Positions 11,409 to 24,769 of a stretch of 64,000 bases of DNA are shown in pieces. The notes under the pieces are model-generated. The model did no database searches. It saw only the letters and a list, made by a program, of their open reading frames with translations, and was not told the origin of the DNA. The stretch comes from Pelomyxa schiedti. Lineage: Eukaryota > Evosea > Pelobiontida > Pelomyxidae. The first letter of the stretch is position 1. Every line of letters starts with the position of its first letter. Both the position numbers and the translations under genes were made by a program. The DNA lies in the NCBI GenBank assembly GCA_020536535.1, contig JAHLWZ010000448.1:81838-145837 (forward strand), in the 5' to 3' direction.

Positions 11409-12423
11409 ATGGATGCTAGCGATTCTTCTAGTAGTAGTTCCCTTCCGGCTCCACAAACGGGTGTCTGTGCTGCTAATGTTACAGTTACAAAGAGGTGAGC
11501 GAAACGAGTGATTACTATATTTTAAATGCATACATTATTGTCTAACAGCGATCACAGAGAGCGGAAGAGAATATGCATGTCAAAGCAAATGAAGAGGATT
11601 TCATGCAAGTGTTCAAGGAAGATTATATTGGCACAGCCTCCGAGCCCACAAGAAGCTCATCTTGCCGCCGAAAGTGAAGCCTACAGCTCCCACAATGAGC
11701 ACTCGGACACAGCCATTGTAGCCACATATACTCCAACTGAGTACAAAGGAACCTGGAGGCTGCTCAGTCCCGGTCTCATTCTGTGCTGTGTAGCAGAACC
11801 ACCGGGGAATGCACAGTCCGGGCTACCACTTAAGAACGGCTACTGGCTAGAAGTGCGTGATGGCGGCGAGATTGGCACAATTGATCCCAGAACAGTGCTG
11901 AGGTTCGCTGACGGCGAGTTGTTCTCGGCCCATAACTTCCTATTTGCAAATGAGACCACAACTGGGAACACAAAGAAGGGATTCGAAGGCATGCTTACTT
12001 TCCGGGTGATTGTATTCTCCTCAGGCAGGTGGATCAAGACACCTCACTGCATAGGTCAAATACTCTCTCCCTCTATTGTTCATTCCCTCTTCTTTTTTCA
12101 ACCCTCATCTGACATCAATCCCATGTGCCGCTCAAAACAATCCTACCATTCATCCGGATATGTATATCTGCTGACAATCCAATAGTCACAAGGCCCACAT
12201 TGATCGCCAAACGGCAGCGCCAGATTACCACAGCTGCTTCCACAACAACAACCACAACGACAGCCACCGGTTTGTCCACCACGCCAAATTCTTCATTCAC
12301 TCCCACATCTAGCCCTGATTCGCAGTCACAGTCCAGCCCCGATGTGCCGCATTCGGAGTCTTACTTGGGACCGCTCAATGAGGACTATGGGCTCAACACT
12401 CTGTTCCATCCCTTGTTGTTGTA
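11409..12423 (+). CDS. Unrecognised protein, possible immunoglobulin-fold DNA-binding protein
   Basis: The ATG at 11409 gives a Ser-rich first exon (MDASDSSSSSSLPAPQTGVC). A GTGAGC donor joins in frame to a long second exon with a basic patch (HRERKRICMSKQMKRISC), then YKGTWRLLSPGLILCCVAEP, LPLKNGYWLEVRDGGEIGT and KKGFEGMLTFRVIVFSSGR. A further exon has PFIRICISADNPIVTRPTLI followed by a basic stretch, a Thr-rich run and a Ser/Pro tail ending FHPLLL* at 12423. The alternation of beta-strand-like segments ending in a basic IVTRPTLIAKR patch is reminiscent of p53-like or Rel/Runt beta-sandwich transcription factors, but I see no diagnostic motif, so the function is not assigned. The junction between exons 2 and 3 (about 12040-12190) is uncertain. 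The gene is convergent with DPH5. Confidence 0.5.
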
Positions 12424-12557
12424 ACCAACAACACAGAACCCCTCAGCAGTTTCTTACGAAGCAGTGCACAGCACTTAAAAACCTCGGGATAGATGATCAA
12501 ATGAATAGAATTTTTGGTGGTTTTTTAAAAACAAGAAACAGTTTTCCGTTTATCTCA

Positions 12558-13840
12558 TCAAAGGGAAAACAGCTGCAGGCATTCTTCTTCAATGGGGTGT
12601 GTTGTTCCAGGAATGACAAGGCAATGCAAGGGACTCCCAAAATCATGGTGAAGAAGCTGCTCCATTGTGCCATATACTATGTGTTGTGAGGGTGTGCCAA
12701 CTCTGGCCATCCCAACTACTTTGGTCTGTGCATTGTATACTGAAAGGAGGATATGTGAGCATCACAGTAAATATGGGATATTACCACACCATTTTCTCGA
12801 AGAGAGTCCTCCACCTCAAGAAGCTGGGCCAGTGCGGTATTGACTGTCATGAACCGTGGTGGCTCATATATAAGCCTACCTCTGAGCATGTTTTCTTCTG
12901 ATTGCTCCTTCACTTTGATATCTGCATGCAAGTGTGGGCTGGAAATTGTCAAAGGGGAGTTATGTTTATAAAGACATACCAAGGAGCACCAATGTATGGA
13001 AGCCCTGTCTTCTGTTGATGGCAATCTTAGGGTAAAAAGAAGTCGGTTTCCATTTCTCTACGTCGACAATCAGCAGACAATTGAAATAACTTATGTTTAT
13101 ACCCGTAAAAAAGCATAAGGAGACAGAGGGGCCAAAGTTATACAACTGCAGTCCGCAACATCCAATGGCAGTCATTATAGAAGTATTATGAATCACCTTT
13201 GAGACTCATCAGGTACCACACTTATAGGAAACCCCGCACCTCTACTGGAATATTTTCGGCTCTGGCTCGTATGAAGAAGTCGGCATGCGTTGTCGCACTG
13301 CAACATGTAAAAAAAAAAAAAAAAAAGTAGACGAGTAATGTTCACAAACCAAAAAGGGTCACCAACAACGAGTAATGCAACTCTCATAGTTTTAGCAGGG
13401 CCAATAATTTCCTCGGGTCTTGATTCTATCATCTCTCGGTCAGCCACAACAATTGCTTTCCCATACAGTGCTTCCTATCCCACCCCAACCACCAAAACCA
13501 AAAACTTAGTGTTTTCTCTTTCTAGTAGCGTTTTGTGAGGGTTTTTGTGCTTGGTGATTGGTGTTTTTCCTTTAAATAAAAAACGTGCGCCCGCGCAACC
13601 AAACAAACAAACAAAAAAAAAAAAACAAACCATGCTTTGTAGATTCGTGTGCGGCAAAATGGAAGTGTACGCCTCGAGGAACACTTTTTGACAGGACCGC
13701 ACGGCGTCGAGCCCCCGCAGCGTTATGTCCCTCTCATCCCCCAGCCCCAGTCCAACAACGAACAGTTTCCCTCCCTCTCCCTCCGATCTACTGGCACTAG
13801 TAGGTGCGTCGGTAACTGTCGCTTTTTCGGAAGAAGACAT
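12558..13840 (-). CDS. DPH5: Diphthine methyl ester synthase (DPH5)
   Basis: DPH5 uses S-adenosylmethionine to methylate the modified histidine of elongation factor 2 during diphthamide synthesis in the cytosol. The ATG at 13840 gives [17 protein letters not shown] and then [171 protein letters not shown] and [13 protein letters not shown], with stop TGA at 12558-12560. Every block is in family order. About five short introns split it; one has a T-tract of about 18. An extra ~20 residues precede the usual N-terminus. The 86-bp inverted repeat ends only 14 bp upstream of the start codon, so the promoter must lie within that element. Confidence 0.93.
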
Positions 13841-13854
13841 TGTTCTCCGCAGCT

Positions 13855-13940
13855 TAGTGAGATAGACTTTGGATCGCGGGATTAGAATAGCAAGAGATTC
13901 ACCAAAGCTAAGCTTGACACCTTTGGAACCATTCCCCTGC
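13855..13940 (+). repeat. Left terminal inverted repeat (86 bp)
   Basis: Pairs with 17194-17279 in inverted orientation; it differs at two positions (AATAGC versus AATGGC and GGAACC versus GGCACC). Confidence 0.85.
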
Positions 13941-15934
13941 GTAGCATTTATAAGATCTCCGTTTCAACGAGATCACAATGGAGTTACCAACTGTGCCTTG
14001 CCACAGACACAGTACGAAGGCTTGTTCTTCCGGATATTGAAAAGGCATCCCACACCAATGGTGACAGAGAACCCCTTACAACCGGTTTTCAGAAAAAAAT
14101 TAAAACCAACTCAGTATTGTTGGAGACAGAGAATTTGATCCTTTTGCTGGTTGAGGTGATAGTGAATTTAGTTTGAAAAAACTGTGGCCACGTCAATCTC
14201 ATTACACAACTCAGAGAAGAAGGTAGGAAAAGGTGTGTCCCACTCAACCCCTGGTGAAATTATAAACCTCACACACTCAGGAAACACCATGAAGTGAAGC
14301 CCAGCAAGAGAAGTCACCAGCAGTGAAACTCCAACTCTGCCTCCCATGTAAACCCCCTTACATTCTCTTATGCGACACAATGACTTGGTTTCATCCAGCT
14401 CCTCCACTTATTGATGTAACTAACTCACTTTTGGTGGTGCCTAATTCAACAACCTTTAACATGGTGTCCTCAAAGTGTCGCATGTGTAGTTTTGCATTGC
14501 CTACTCAAATAATTAAGGTGTGAAAGTTTCTGTGGTGAACTCAACAGAAGGCATTGGACACTGGTTCAATGTTCCATACAAGAGGTGTCGGATACTTATA
14601 AAGTGAGATGTGTGTTTTCTGTGCCTCAGTATTGCCAAATATGATTTGAACATGCCATGGGTTGCAGTTGCACATGGTGGCAATGTAGTTGACATTATTT
14701 TGACCCAACCTATCTCTGCACTTAGACTTTAGATACTCTTCTTACTGATTGGGATTTTCTGATGGGAATTCCTTTTGAAACTCTAACAGCAAATATCAGA
14801 ATTTTGGTCTTTTCTCCATTCCAATCATCCTGAAATTTAGTATCTTTAATTCAAACTGAGGATCAGCTTCTCTCTGACAGATCTGTCTACTGCTCTCCAA
14901 AACTCATTGACATGTCCTCTGTGTTTTATTAAAGAGATTAAGAGAGGTGGCTGTGGTGAGGGGAAGAAACCAGAGACTCTAATATTATTCCTTGATGATA
15001 GCAACTCTTTCAATAGAGGTTAGCCATAAGGAAAAGTACAGTGTTCCGGTCTGTTGATTATTTTATTCAGCCAATTGTTTGTTACATCTTATTTCCAATC
15101 AAAGTTATATCAGCAAAGATAACAGTTAGTTAAATCCTGTGCAACAAGTTGGTGCAGTTCTTCCACAGCTCTACTTCGTAAATCAGTGTTACCCAAAGAT
15201 AAGGCCCATGTCACTGAACAAAAAAATGTTAAAAAAAAAAAAATGCAAAATTTTGTGTTTTCCACAAATCCATATCTTAGGAAATCTTTTCTGCAAGTTT
15301 CATATCTCCTCTTGATGAAATGTGGAGTTGTTACCTCTTCTCCCAGTGGTATCCCCTATCACATTTAATTTCATGTCAAGATTAGATCCTATATAGGACA
15401 CCTTTGACCTGCTCTTGTATCATCAGGAATTGGTTATGACATGGTCTGCATCTAAATGGAGTGAAAGGTGGAAAAATGAAAATACTTGGAGACAGCTGTT
15501 TGAGCTGTGATGATGATTTGATTGCATGAATCAAGGGAACTTGGTGGTGGCTCTGAAATTAGTTAAGAGAGATCAGAATAGGAAGAGCTGTGAGCACTCA
15601 CTAAGTCAGAGCAATTAAGAAGAAGCATGATAAGAAGTGGCTGGTATGCAACACATTTCCTGGACATATTTCAGTGCCAAGCATATTTCATTTCCTTCAA
15701 ACCTCAAGTCCTCAGTTGGGTTTTCAGAAAACTGCAGGTCAAGCACATTTGCGGAAAATCCATTTCCAATCAGAACAGCAGTACACTACACACTCGTAAT
15801 AGTGACTTAGCTTTTCTGGCACAAGACCAAATAACTCAAACACAACAATACTTTATTCGACACTCAATCAATTTAACAACCAATTTAACAACCATTGTGA
15901 TCTTGTTGAAACGGAATCTTATAAATGCTGCACA

Positions 15935-17194
15935 CAACGGACCCCCACACTGTTTAAACGGTTTAAACGCTTTCGGAATCACATTCAAAAGCGTTTCAAA
16001 ACGGATTCAAACCAGGTTTAAACCCTTTTGGAATCCCCTTTGTTGGATACCAAGGAAACATTTTTTTTTTGCTACGTTCGAGTACTTCAACATCCATGTG
16101 GTGACATCGCGTTCTGTTGCTTCGTTGTGTTACTCTGTTGCTCTTTTCATTCGCATCGTTTTGCATTGCAATGCACCTTCATTATGGTTCATCGTCGTCA
16201 TTATCTGCTCTATCTACTGTGGTGTTACTCCAACAAGCTGTTGTTCTCTGTGACACTCTGTTATGCCGATTTTTCCTTCTAAGGCATAATAAAACCCCAA
16301 ACCACATTATTTTATTATGGTGGATATTTCCGACACAGAAGCGGACATTTTCGGCATGGAAGTGGACATTTTCGGCATGGAAGCGGATATTTCCGGCACT
16401 GAAACGATCATTTCCGGCACTACCAGCATGCACTCTGCAATGAGATTAGCGCGGAAATCATGAGGATCATACGTACAACACCCAGCAAGTGTTTTATTCA
16501 ACGCGGGAATGCTACAAACCACCAAATCACTGGTCAATTCCAAAGCTAGTGATGGTGTATCCCTGTGATGGACCTCAGCATTGTATATTGCAGTCCCATC
16601 ACACCTTCTGGATGTTATTTTGCCTTGCAAGACGTTATTTTGGGAATAAAAGAAGTTGACACACAGTTATCCTTGCGGTAGCTCCCAAGGGCACTTGATT
16701 GTTATCTACTTTTTTTTGGAGTGGCATGTTAGTCTGGTGGGAAGGTTTGCCAGCTCCTTCCTTCCGCATTACACCACAAAGTAAGTCCCACTCCATGCAA
16801 AGAACGGTGGGAAAGCCTGGCATTTTGTAAGCATGCTTTCAATACCAAAAAATGAAAGAAAGTGGCAAACCTGATAAGAGCTCCCAATGTTGACCACGAT
16901 TGCCGCGGACCTCACATTGTTGACTGCCGTCATCGTTGGACCTCGGCTGTTGACCACTGCAGAAGGGCTTGGTCATTTATCGTTGCGTTACCACTGCCCG
17001 CGGAGTTTGCCCCCACTGGTCACAGCACCATCTGTCGACATTGCCTGCAGCTGCACAGAAACAAGTTCTGCCCAAACGAAAGGAAACAAAGTGGGTAAAG
17101 CAAAGCGTTTAAAAGGGATTCAAAAGCGATTCAAAACGGATTCTAAAGCGTTTAAAAGCCTTTAAAAGCTTATCACGGGTGTGTGGGTCCGTTG
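15935..17194. mobile_element. Nested 1.26-kb inverted-repeat element with TTTAAACG subterminal repeats
   Basis: The left end reads CAACGGACCCCCACAC and the right end, reverse-complemented, CAACGGACCCACACAC (15 of 16 identical). Inside each end lie dense, degenerate repeats of TTTAAACG, GGATTC and TTCAAAA words (about 15950-16045 and 17095-17170) in mirrored orientation. The right end abuts the inner edge of the outer 86-bp repeat. There is no recognisable coding capacity apart from a short heptad-repeat frame at 16317. Arrays of subterminal repeats next to short termini are typical of cut-and-paste elements and their MITE derivatives. I cannot define a target-site duplication. Confidence 0.55.
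16323..16427 (+). repeat. 21-bp tandem repeat, five units, in an open frame
   Basis: Units follow the pattern GACATTTTCGGCATGGAAGTG. Units 2 and 3 differ by one base and the outer units diverge more. In the frame starting ATG at 16317 they encode seven-residue repeats (DISDTEA, DIFGMEV, DIFGMEA, DISGTET, IISGTTS), then about a dozen residues and a stop. This is a minisatellite inside the nested element; expression is unknown. Confidence 0.75.
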
Positions 17195-17276
17195 CAGGGG
17201 AATGGTGCCAAAGGTGTCAAGCTTAGCTTTGGTGAATCTCTTGCCATTCTAATCCCGCGATCCAAAGTCTATCTCA

Positions 17277-17279
<3 letters not shown>
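17194..17279 (-). repeat. Right terminal inverted repeat (86 bp)
   Basis: Reverse complement of 13855-13940 with two mismatches. Its outermost three bases form the stop codon of the adjacent minus-strand gene. Confidence 0.85.
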
Positions 17280-19940
<2,661 letters not shown>

Positions 19941-20214
19941 TGTTTCTTTTATTTGTTTGGTGTGTAGATAAAATTTCGTGGTTCGCCTAAAAACATGTTT
20001 CCTTCGCCGAAAGTGCACTAGCAGATATTGAAGAACTTCCTTGATTCAGCCATATATAGCTTGTGCCTTGATTCAATCGAATTCGAATGTTTAATGCGAA
20101 ACATGAACGGAAAAATGTAACATTACACAATTGGCTGAACTTTGTGCGACTTTTTCTTTTCAGGATCTTCTTTTGTCTTTTCTACGACCACTAATTCTCA
20201 TTTACACAACACAA

Positions 20215-22289
20215 ATGAAGGATGAGGAAGCAAGGCTCCTGGGCGCGGCGTCGTCGTCTCCTACGACTTGTTCCTTTGGTTCGAAAAACGTTGTGCGTGA
20301 AACACAACGAGGCGATGTTGTTGCAACCGAAACAACAACCACAAAGAGCTGCAAATTGAGCAGGTTCCACGTAATGATGTTGGCTTGGTTGAATGTGGTG
20401 TTACCTTGCCAAGAACTAATGTTGGTGTCAGCAACACCAGAAATTTCCAACGAATATGGACTGGAGTACATTGGTATTAATCTTTTTTTTTTTTTAATTT
20501 CAAGTCATGGCTTATCTTATGCTCTTTGGCGCACAAAACACAGGGTGGGTGCAGTCAGGTTTCATGTTGAGCGGAGTTGTAACTGTACCTCTATTTGTTC
20601 AGCTTGGAACAAAGTTTGGCAGGAAGTCTGTGACTATAGTCGCTGTGGCACTTTACTTAGTGGTCACAATTGCAGCTGGCTTCTCCCCTGGAATTTTCTA
20701 CCTCATACTCTGCCGACTCCTCCAGGCAAGGAAAACTTTCAGTTGTCAGTGCTACAAGTAATTTTTCCATTAGGGTGCGTGTGCTGGAATCATCCCAGTC
20801 ATCCTTTCCGAGGTGAGGGAGTATGGGGCACAGGGATCTGATGCAGTCCTCTATTCCATGAACGGCATGGGCATCGTATTGGGCTTGATATTGGGAGGTC
20901 TCCTAGTGTCAGTTCTAGACTGGCACTACCTCTTTTTTGTTGTGGGCTTTTTGGTTCTTATACCGCTCAGCTTAATATTGCTCTCGATGGTCCCAGGATG
21001 GTCAAAAATAATGCCTCTCTCCAACATAAGAAAGGTAAATTGGATAAACACGAATTGTAATAATGCAATAACTAAGGAAGCACACGTTGATGTTGTTGGA
21101 TGCAGTCAACTTGGCTTGGCATCTCTTTTTTTGATGATCACAATTACGGAAGGAGATGTATGGGGTTGGTATTCTACAAGCACCATATTCGGATTTTTGC
21201 TGAGTGGATGTCTATTTTGGTTATTCACAATCTGGGAGCTTGGAAGAGAGGCCCAAGGCAAGTCAGTTGTGTTTTCCATCGCAATTCTGTTTGGCCAGGC
21301 AATGATTGTCATTTCTTGTAGTAAGTTTTACCTTTTTTTGTCCATGAAAATTCTAAAATTCAACAGTTGCTGTATTGAATGCTGTAGTTTCGAACGGATT
21401 TTACCAAGTGATGCCTTTTTTCATGGGGGCTCCAATTGGAGCTCCAACCAATGGGTTGGGGATTGACGAGCAATGGAAAGTTGGACTTCTGATGAGCATT
21501 GTTCCATTTGAATTCATCATTTTCTGTTTTCTTGTCAGCATGTTGGCAAAAAGGAGGCTGTGGGTGATAATAATGGTTTCATTGGGAAGCTTTGCACTCT
21601 GCATCGCATTTCTTCTTTTTCTCGTTGCTGATGAAGTGTGGAATACCGCTCTCTTGGAGGCTCTGCTTGGAGCGGCATTTGTATTTTCCAGTGTTCCTGT
21701 GATTTCAGCTGTTGGGTACATCACAGTCTTCATTTCCTTTTTCCTAAATATGATTCTTTCCAGGCACCTGGTTCCAGACAACTGTTACCCATCTGCAGTG
21801 GCGTTCCTGCAGTCGGAACGTTTCTTTGGGCAAGCTCTGGGACCAATTTTGGTGAATGCAGTGATGGATCAGAACGCAGTGACAATGGTAGTTGGGTGTA
21901 GTAGTGCCTCAGGAGGAGCGTCGTCGTCATCGGCAGAATCATGTGGAACCAATGAAATTTGGCCAACATCAAAGGGATTTACGATTATGTGGATTATGCT
22001 TGCCGCCATTGCACTCTTGAGCTGGGGATTTTCGATGCTGTTTTATTTATTCCCTGTAAGAGAGGTTCCAGAGTTCTATTCAGTTCCACCACCTGCAGTG
22101 CCTCTTTCAACTTCTTCCCGTTGGAGAAATCCATTTCGAACTCGGAGACGGCGAGTTACACTTCCAGATTATTCTGGCAACATCCTCACATCTCCTCCTG
22201 AAAATGCAAAGCTTGTTGTTACAGCTGATGGAACGCCACGTGCCTATTTTGTTTCTGACAGTAAGAGTCCCAGTGGAAGACGTGGCTAA
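20215..22289 (+). CDS. Major facilitator superfamily transporter (DHA-type)
   Basis: The ATG at 20215 (MKDEEARLLGAAS) opens a hydrophilic N-terminus before about twelve to fourteen predicted membrane segments. Blocks: SRFHVMMLAWLNVVLPCQEL, then MAYLMLFGAQNTGWVQSGFM, motif A-like QLGTKFGRKSV, ALYLVVTIAAGFSPGIFYLI, CRLLQ, GIIPVILSEV, YSMNGMGIVLGLILGGLLVS, and further pairs of helices to LLSWGFSMLFYLFPVREVPE and a Ser/Pro/Arg-rich cytoplasmic tail. The GxxxGRK loop after helix 2 and the NGMGIVLGLILGG helix resembling motif C support a drug:H+ antiporter-like or other MFS fold; the substrate cannot be told. About five introns of 30-60 nt. Divergent from the citrate-synthase-like gene, with 274 bp between starts. 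Confidence 0.8.
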
Positions 22290-22356
22290 CTTACCTCAGG
22301 CTCAATTGGTGGAACAACTGGGTATTGCTCCAACATGTATGGGGAACTAATTGCTT

Positions 22357-22716
22357 ATGTCAAGGAAACACAAGGCAACATTTGTGTTTTATCCAAGTTG
22401 TCTCTTCCTCCTTGTATTTTTTTTTCCTTCCAAATTAATTACGGGTAGGGCCTCGGAACTTCTTGGGAAAGTGAATGAAGTAACTGGCCAGTTAATGACC
22501 ACTGACAACACGGGACTACGGGCTTACATAGCCAACATAAAAGAGAATTCATTATTCCTTGCCACTAACGAGTATGAACCTCTTGGAAATATTTCCTGTT
22601 CCACTGGCCAGTTGCTTGCTCCAGATGGCAGCAGGTTACTTTGCCAGTTCTCAAATGTTGACAGGACAAACTGGTACACTATTTTTATTCACAACACACA
22701 AGAGTATAGGCCTTGA
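22357..22716 (+). CDS. Small hypothetical protein with N-terminal hydrophobic segment
   Basis: The ATG at 22357 gives about 119 residues: a signal-like hydrophobic stretch (TFVFYPSCLFLLVFFFPSKL) and then a polar region with two related segments, VTGQLMTTDNTGLRAY and STGQLLAPDGSRLLCQ. It ends TIFIHNTQEYRP*. The paired 'TGQL..D..GLR' segments suggest an internal duplication and favour real coding sequence over noise. It starts 67 bp after the transporter stop and could instead be transcribed 3' UTR. Function unknown. Confidence 0.35.
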   Translation: MSRKHKATFVFYPSCLFLLVFFFPSKLITGRASELLGKVNEVTGQLMTTDNTGLRAYIANIKENSLFLATNEYEPLGNISCSTGQLLAPDGSRLLCQFSNVDRTNWYTIFIHNTQEYRP

Positions 22717-22974
22717 TGACCAACCTTTCTTTCACAAACAAACAAAGGTTACTGATCATTGCTTACTTGTGCCTCATTGACCCAGGCGTACTTCATACTT
22801 AAATCGCAAAGAAATTTGGTTGTCAACTGACATATGGATCAGTGGGCCAGTGAGGAATTACAGCTAGGTGCACCTACCTGGATCCTTGTCCCCCTACTAA
22901 AGACAAAGAAAAAAAAAAATTGGTTGTCACATAGTGACAGGACGCAATAATCGTTATCGGTGACTCCAACAAAT

Positions 22975-23425
22975 GCGGGGACAAGGTGGTGTGTGGCGGC
23001 GACGGGTGTGTGGATTCCAGTGGGGCAGCGACAGGCACAGCGGTGGCTGCCATGGGGGGGGCTACATCATTGGTGACACCAAGTGCGGCGACGAGTGCAG
23101 GCGACCCGAGTGCGGGGATGGGTGTGATGGTGGGACGAGTGCAACAAAGGGTACTTCAACTGGATTGCTACAACAGGTGCCACACTACTACGGTGTTGAT
23201 GGTAATGCAGCCTTGATTTTCATATATTGATGTTGTGTAGATGTAATAAATGTTGATAGTGACGACTCTGGTGATAGAAACTCATCAAGTTCCTCTTTCT
23301 GTATGTGAATTTAATTGAAAAATACAAAGAGGTTAACCCTGCACTTGTTGCCGCACCCGTCGCCGCAACCGTTGCTGTACCCTTCACCACACCCCTTCGC
23401 TGCACCCGTCACTACACTCGTCTAA
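22975..23425. repeat. Degenerate GC-rich minisatellite in inverted arrangement
   Basis: Positions 22975-23155 carry degenerate units around GCGGCGACGGGTG / GCGACGAGTGC. Positions 23335-23425 carry similar units on the opposite strand (CACCCGTCGCCGC). About 180 bp of AT-rich sequence lies between. No gene is supported. The GC content contrasts with the AT-rich surroundings. Confidence 0.45.
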
Positions 23426-23656
23426 TTCTTTCTCAAATAAATTAATGGTAAAGTGGTTGATCTTCAGTTCTGAAGACTTTTTGAATGAAGATACTTCTTC
23501 TCTTAGTGTATAACGAAATCCATGACAGTGACTTTTGCAGAATCCCCCCTCAAGAGATTCTAGTCCTCCTGACCTTCATGAACAGGTGAACTATGGAGTC
23601 TTGATGTTCATGAACATGTTGTCGTGAAACAACCAAATGTGAAATTGCCACGGTTG

Positions 23657-24443
23657 TCACTCAGACATCTGCACTTTGTTGCTTATAATGATCACTGAGG
23701 TCAGTGCCTTCTTCAGCAGGCTCATGGTGTTTTCCTCTGCTGTGCCCCATTTCCATTCCCCTGTGAGGCGTTTGTTCAAGGTATGCACCTTGTCAATGTA
23801 GTTCTTGATGTACTTACGATAGATAGTCTGAGTTCTCCTTGCTCTTTGGTGCTGGCATGTCAACAATAGTTCCTATCTTGTCTGGGTCCGGTCTGCAGCT
23901 TTGACCAGTATGAATTCTCCCAAAGATGTGTTGTTGACGTTACTCCAGGGGCATACACCTGCTTCTTCCTTCTCGAGTCTCCGCTTCTCTGAGTTCACAG
24001 TATTGCGTTTGATATTGATTGGATGTCTGTTAGTTCTATTCTGTAGTGCTCTAGCCCTTGATCTCTCCAAGCTCTTCCGGCTTTACAAAAGTCACAGCCC
24101 ACCTTAGGTTCTTGAAAATATAAAAAAAAAATTCGTTTTGGTGAATCCGAGTCTTGTTCTCAGTCGTGGGTGGCGGGAAAATCTCTTTTGGATTTAGCTG
24201 GCCCAAAGGGTGGAACTGTGCCTGGTCCTGCAGCAGTCCTCGTGTCTGGAAGGGAGAAAGGATTTTTTTTTGCCCAAGAGTCACCAGTCCACTCTTCAAC
24301 GATTTCTTGAACATCAGTTGAAGCTGTGCCATGTCAATCCCATCAGAAGGAGATGTTGGGAATTTGATTGTTGACATCAAAGGCATTTTGTCCTTGAATG
24401 TCTCCCCCTGGAAGAAGAAGAAATCGATGTTAAAATTGACCAC
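23657..24443 (-). CDS. Possible spliced hypothetical gene
   Basis: Three adjacent minus-strand frames look mildly coding: PLMSTIKFPTSPSDGIDMAQ with LQLMFKKSLKSGLVTLGQKK (about 24260-24400), RRLEKEEAGVCPWSNVNNTS with LGEFILVKAADRTQ (about 23880-24000), and YRKYIKNYIDKVHTLNKRLT with LLKKALTSVIIISNKVQMSE ending at 23657. They could be exons of one small helical protein, but I cannot set a start or phase-consistent splice sites, and I recognise no domain. It may be a decayed gene. Confidence 0.25.
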
Positions 24444-24769
24444 ATATATATAGGGTAGAGAGATAGGTTAAATACATCAACACACAACAGTGGGCCACTG
24501 TATCATAGCATACCCAACCAAGAAGGTGTTTCGTCTAATTGGTTACATATTACACAAAACACCAAATAAAAAGAACCATAAATAAAAACGTCTGTAGTAC
24601 AAAGTGGCTGAATAAAAAAAACACCAGACCCCATTGGCAAGTGGTTTGACTTGGCAAAAAAAGGCTTCTGAAAAGAGACCATCTTCCAACGAAAACCCCA
24701 AGACACCCTCTAATGGTTTTTTTTGATTTAGAGAAAAGAATACAGAGCAAAATGGTTCCAATTATTTGT

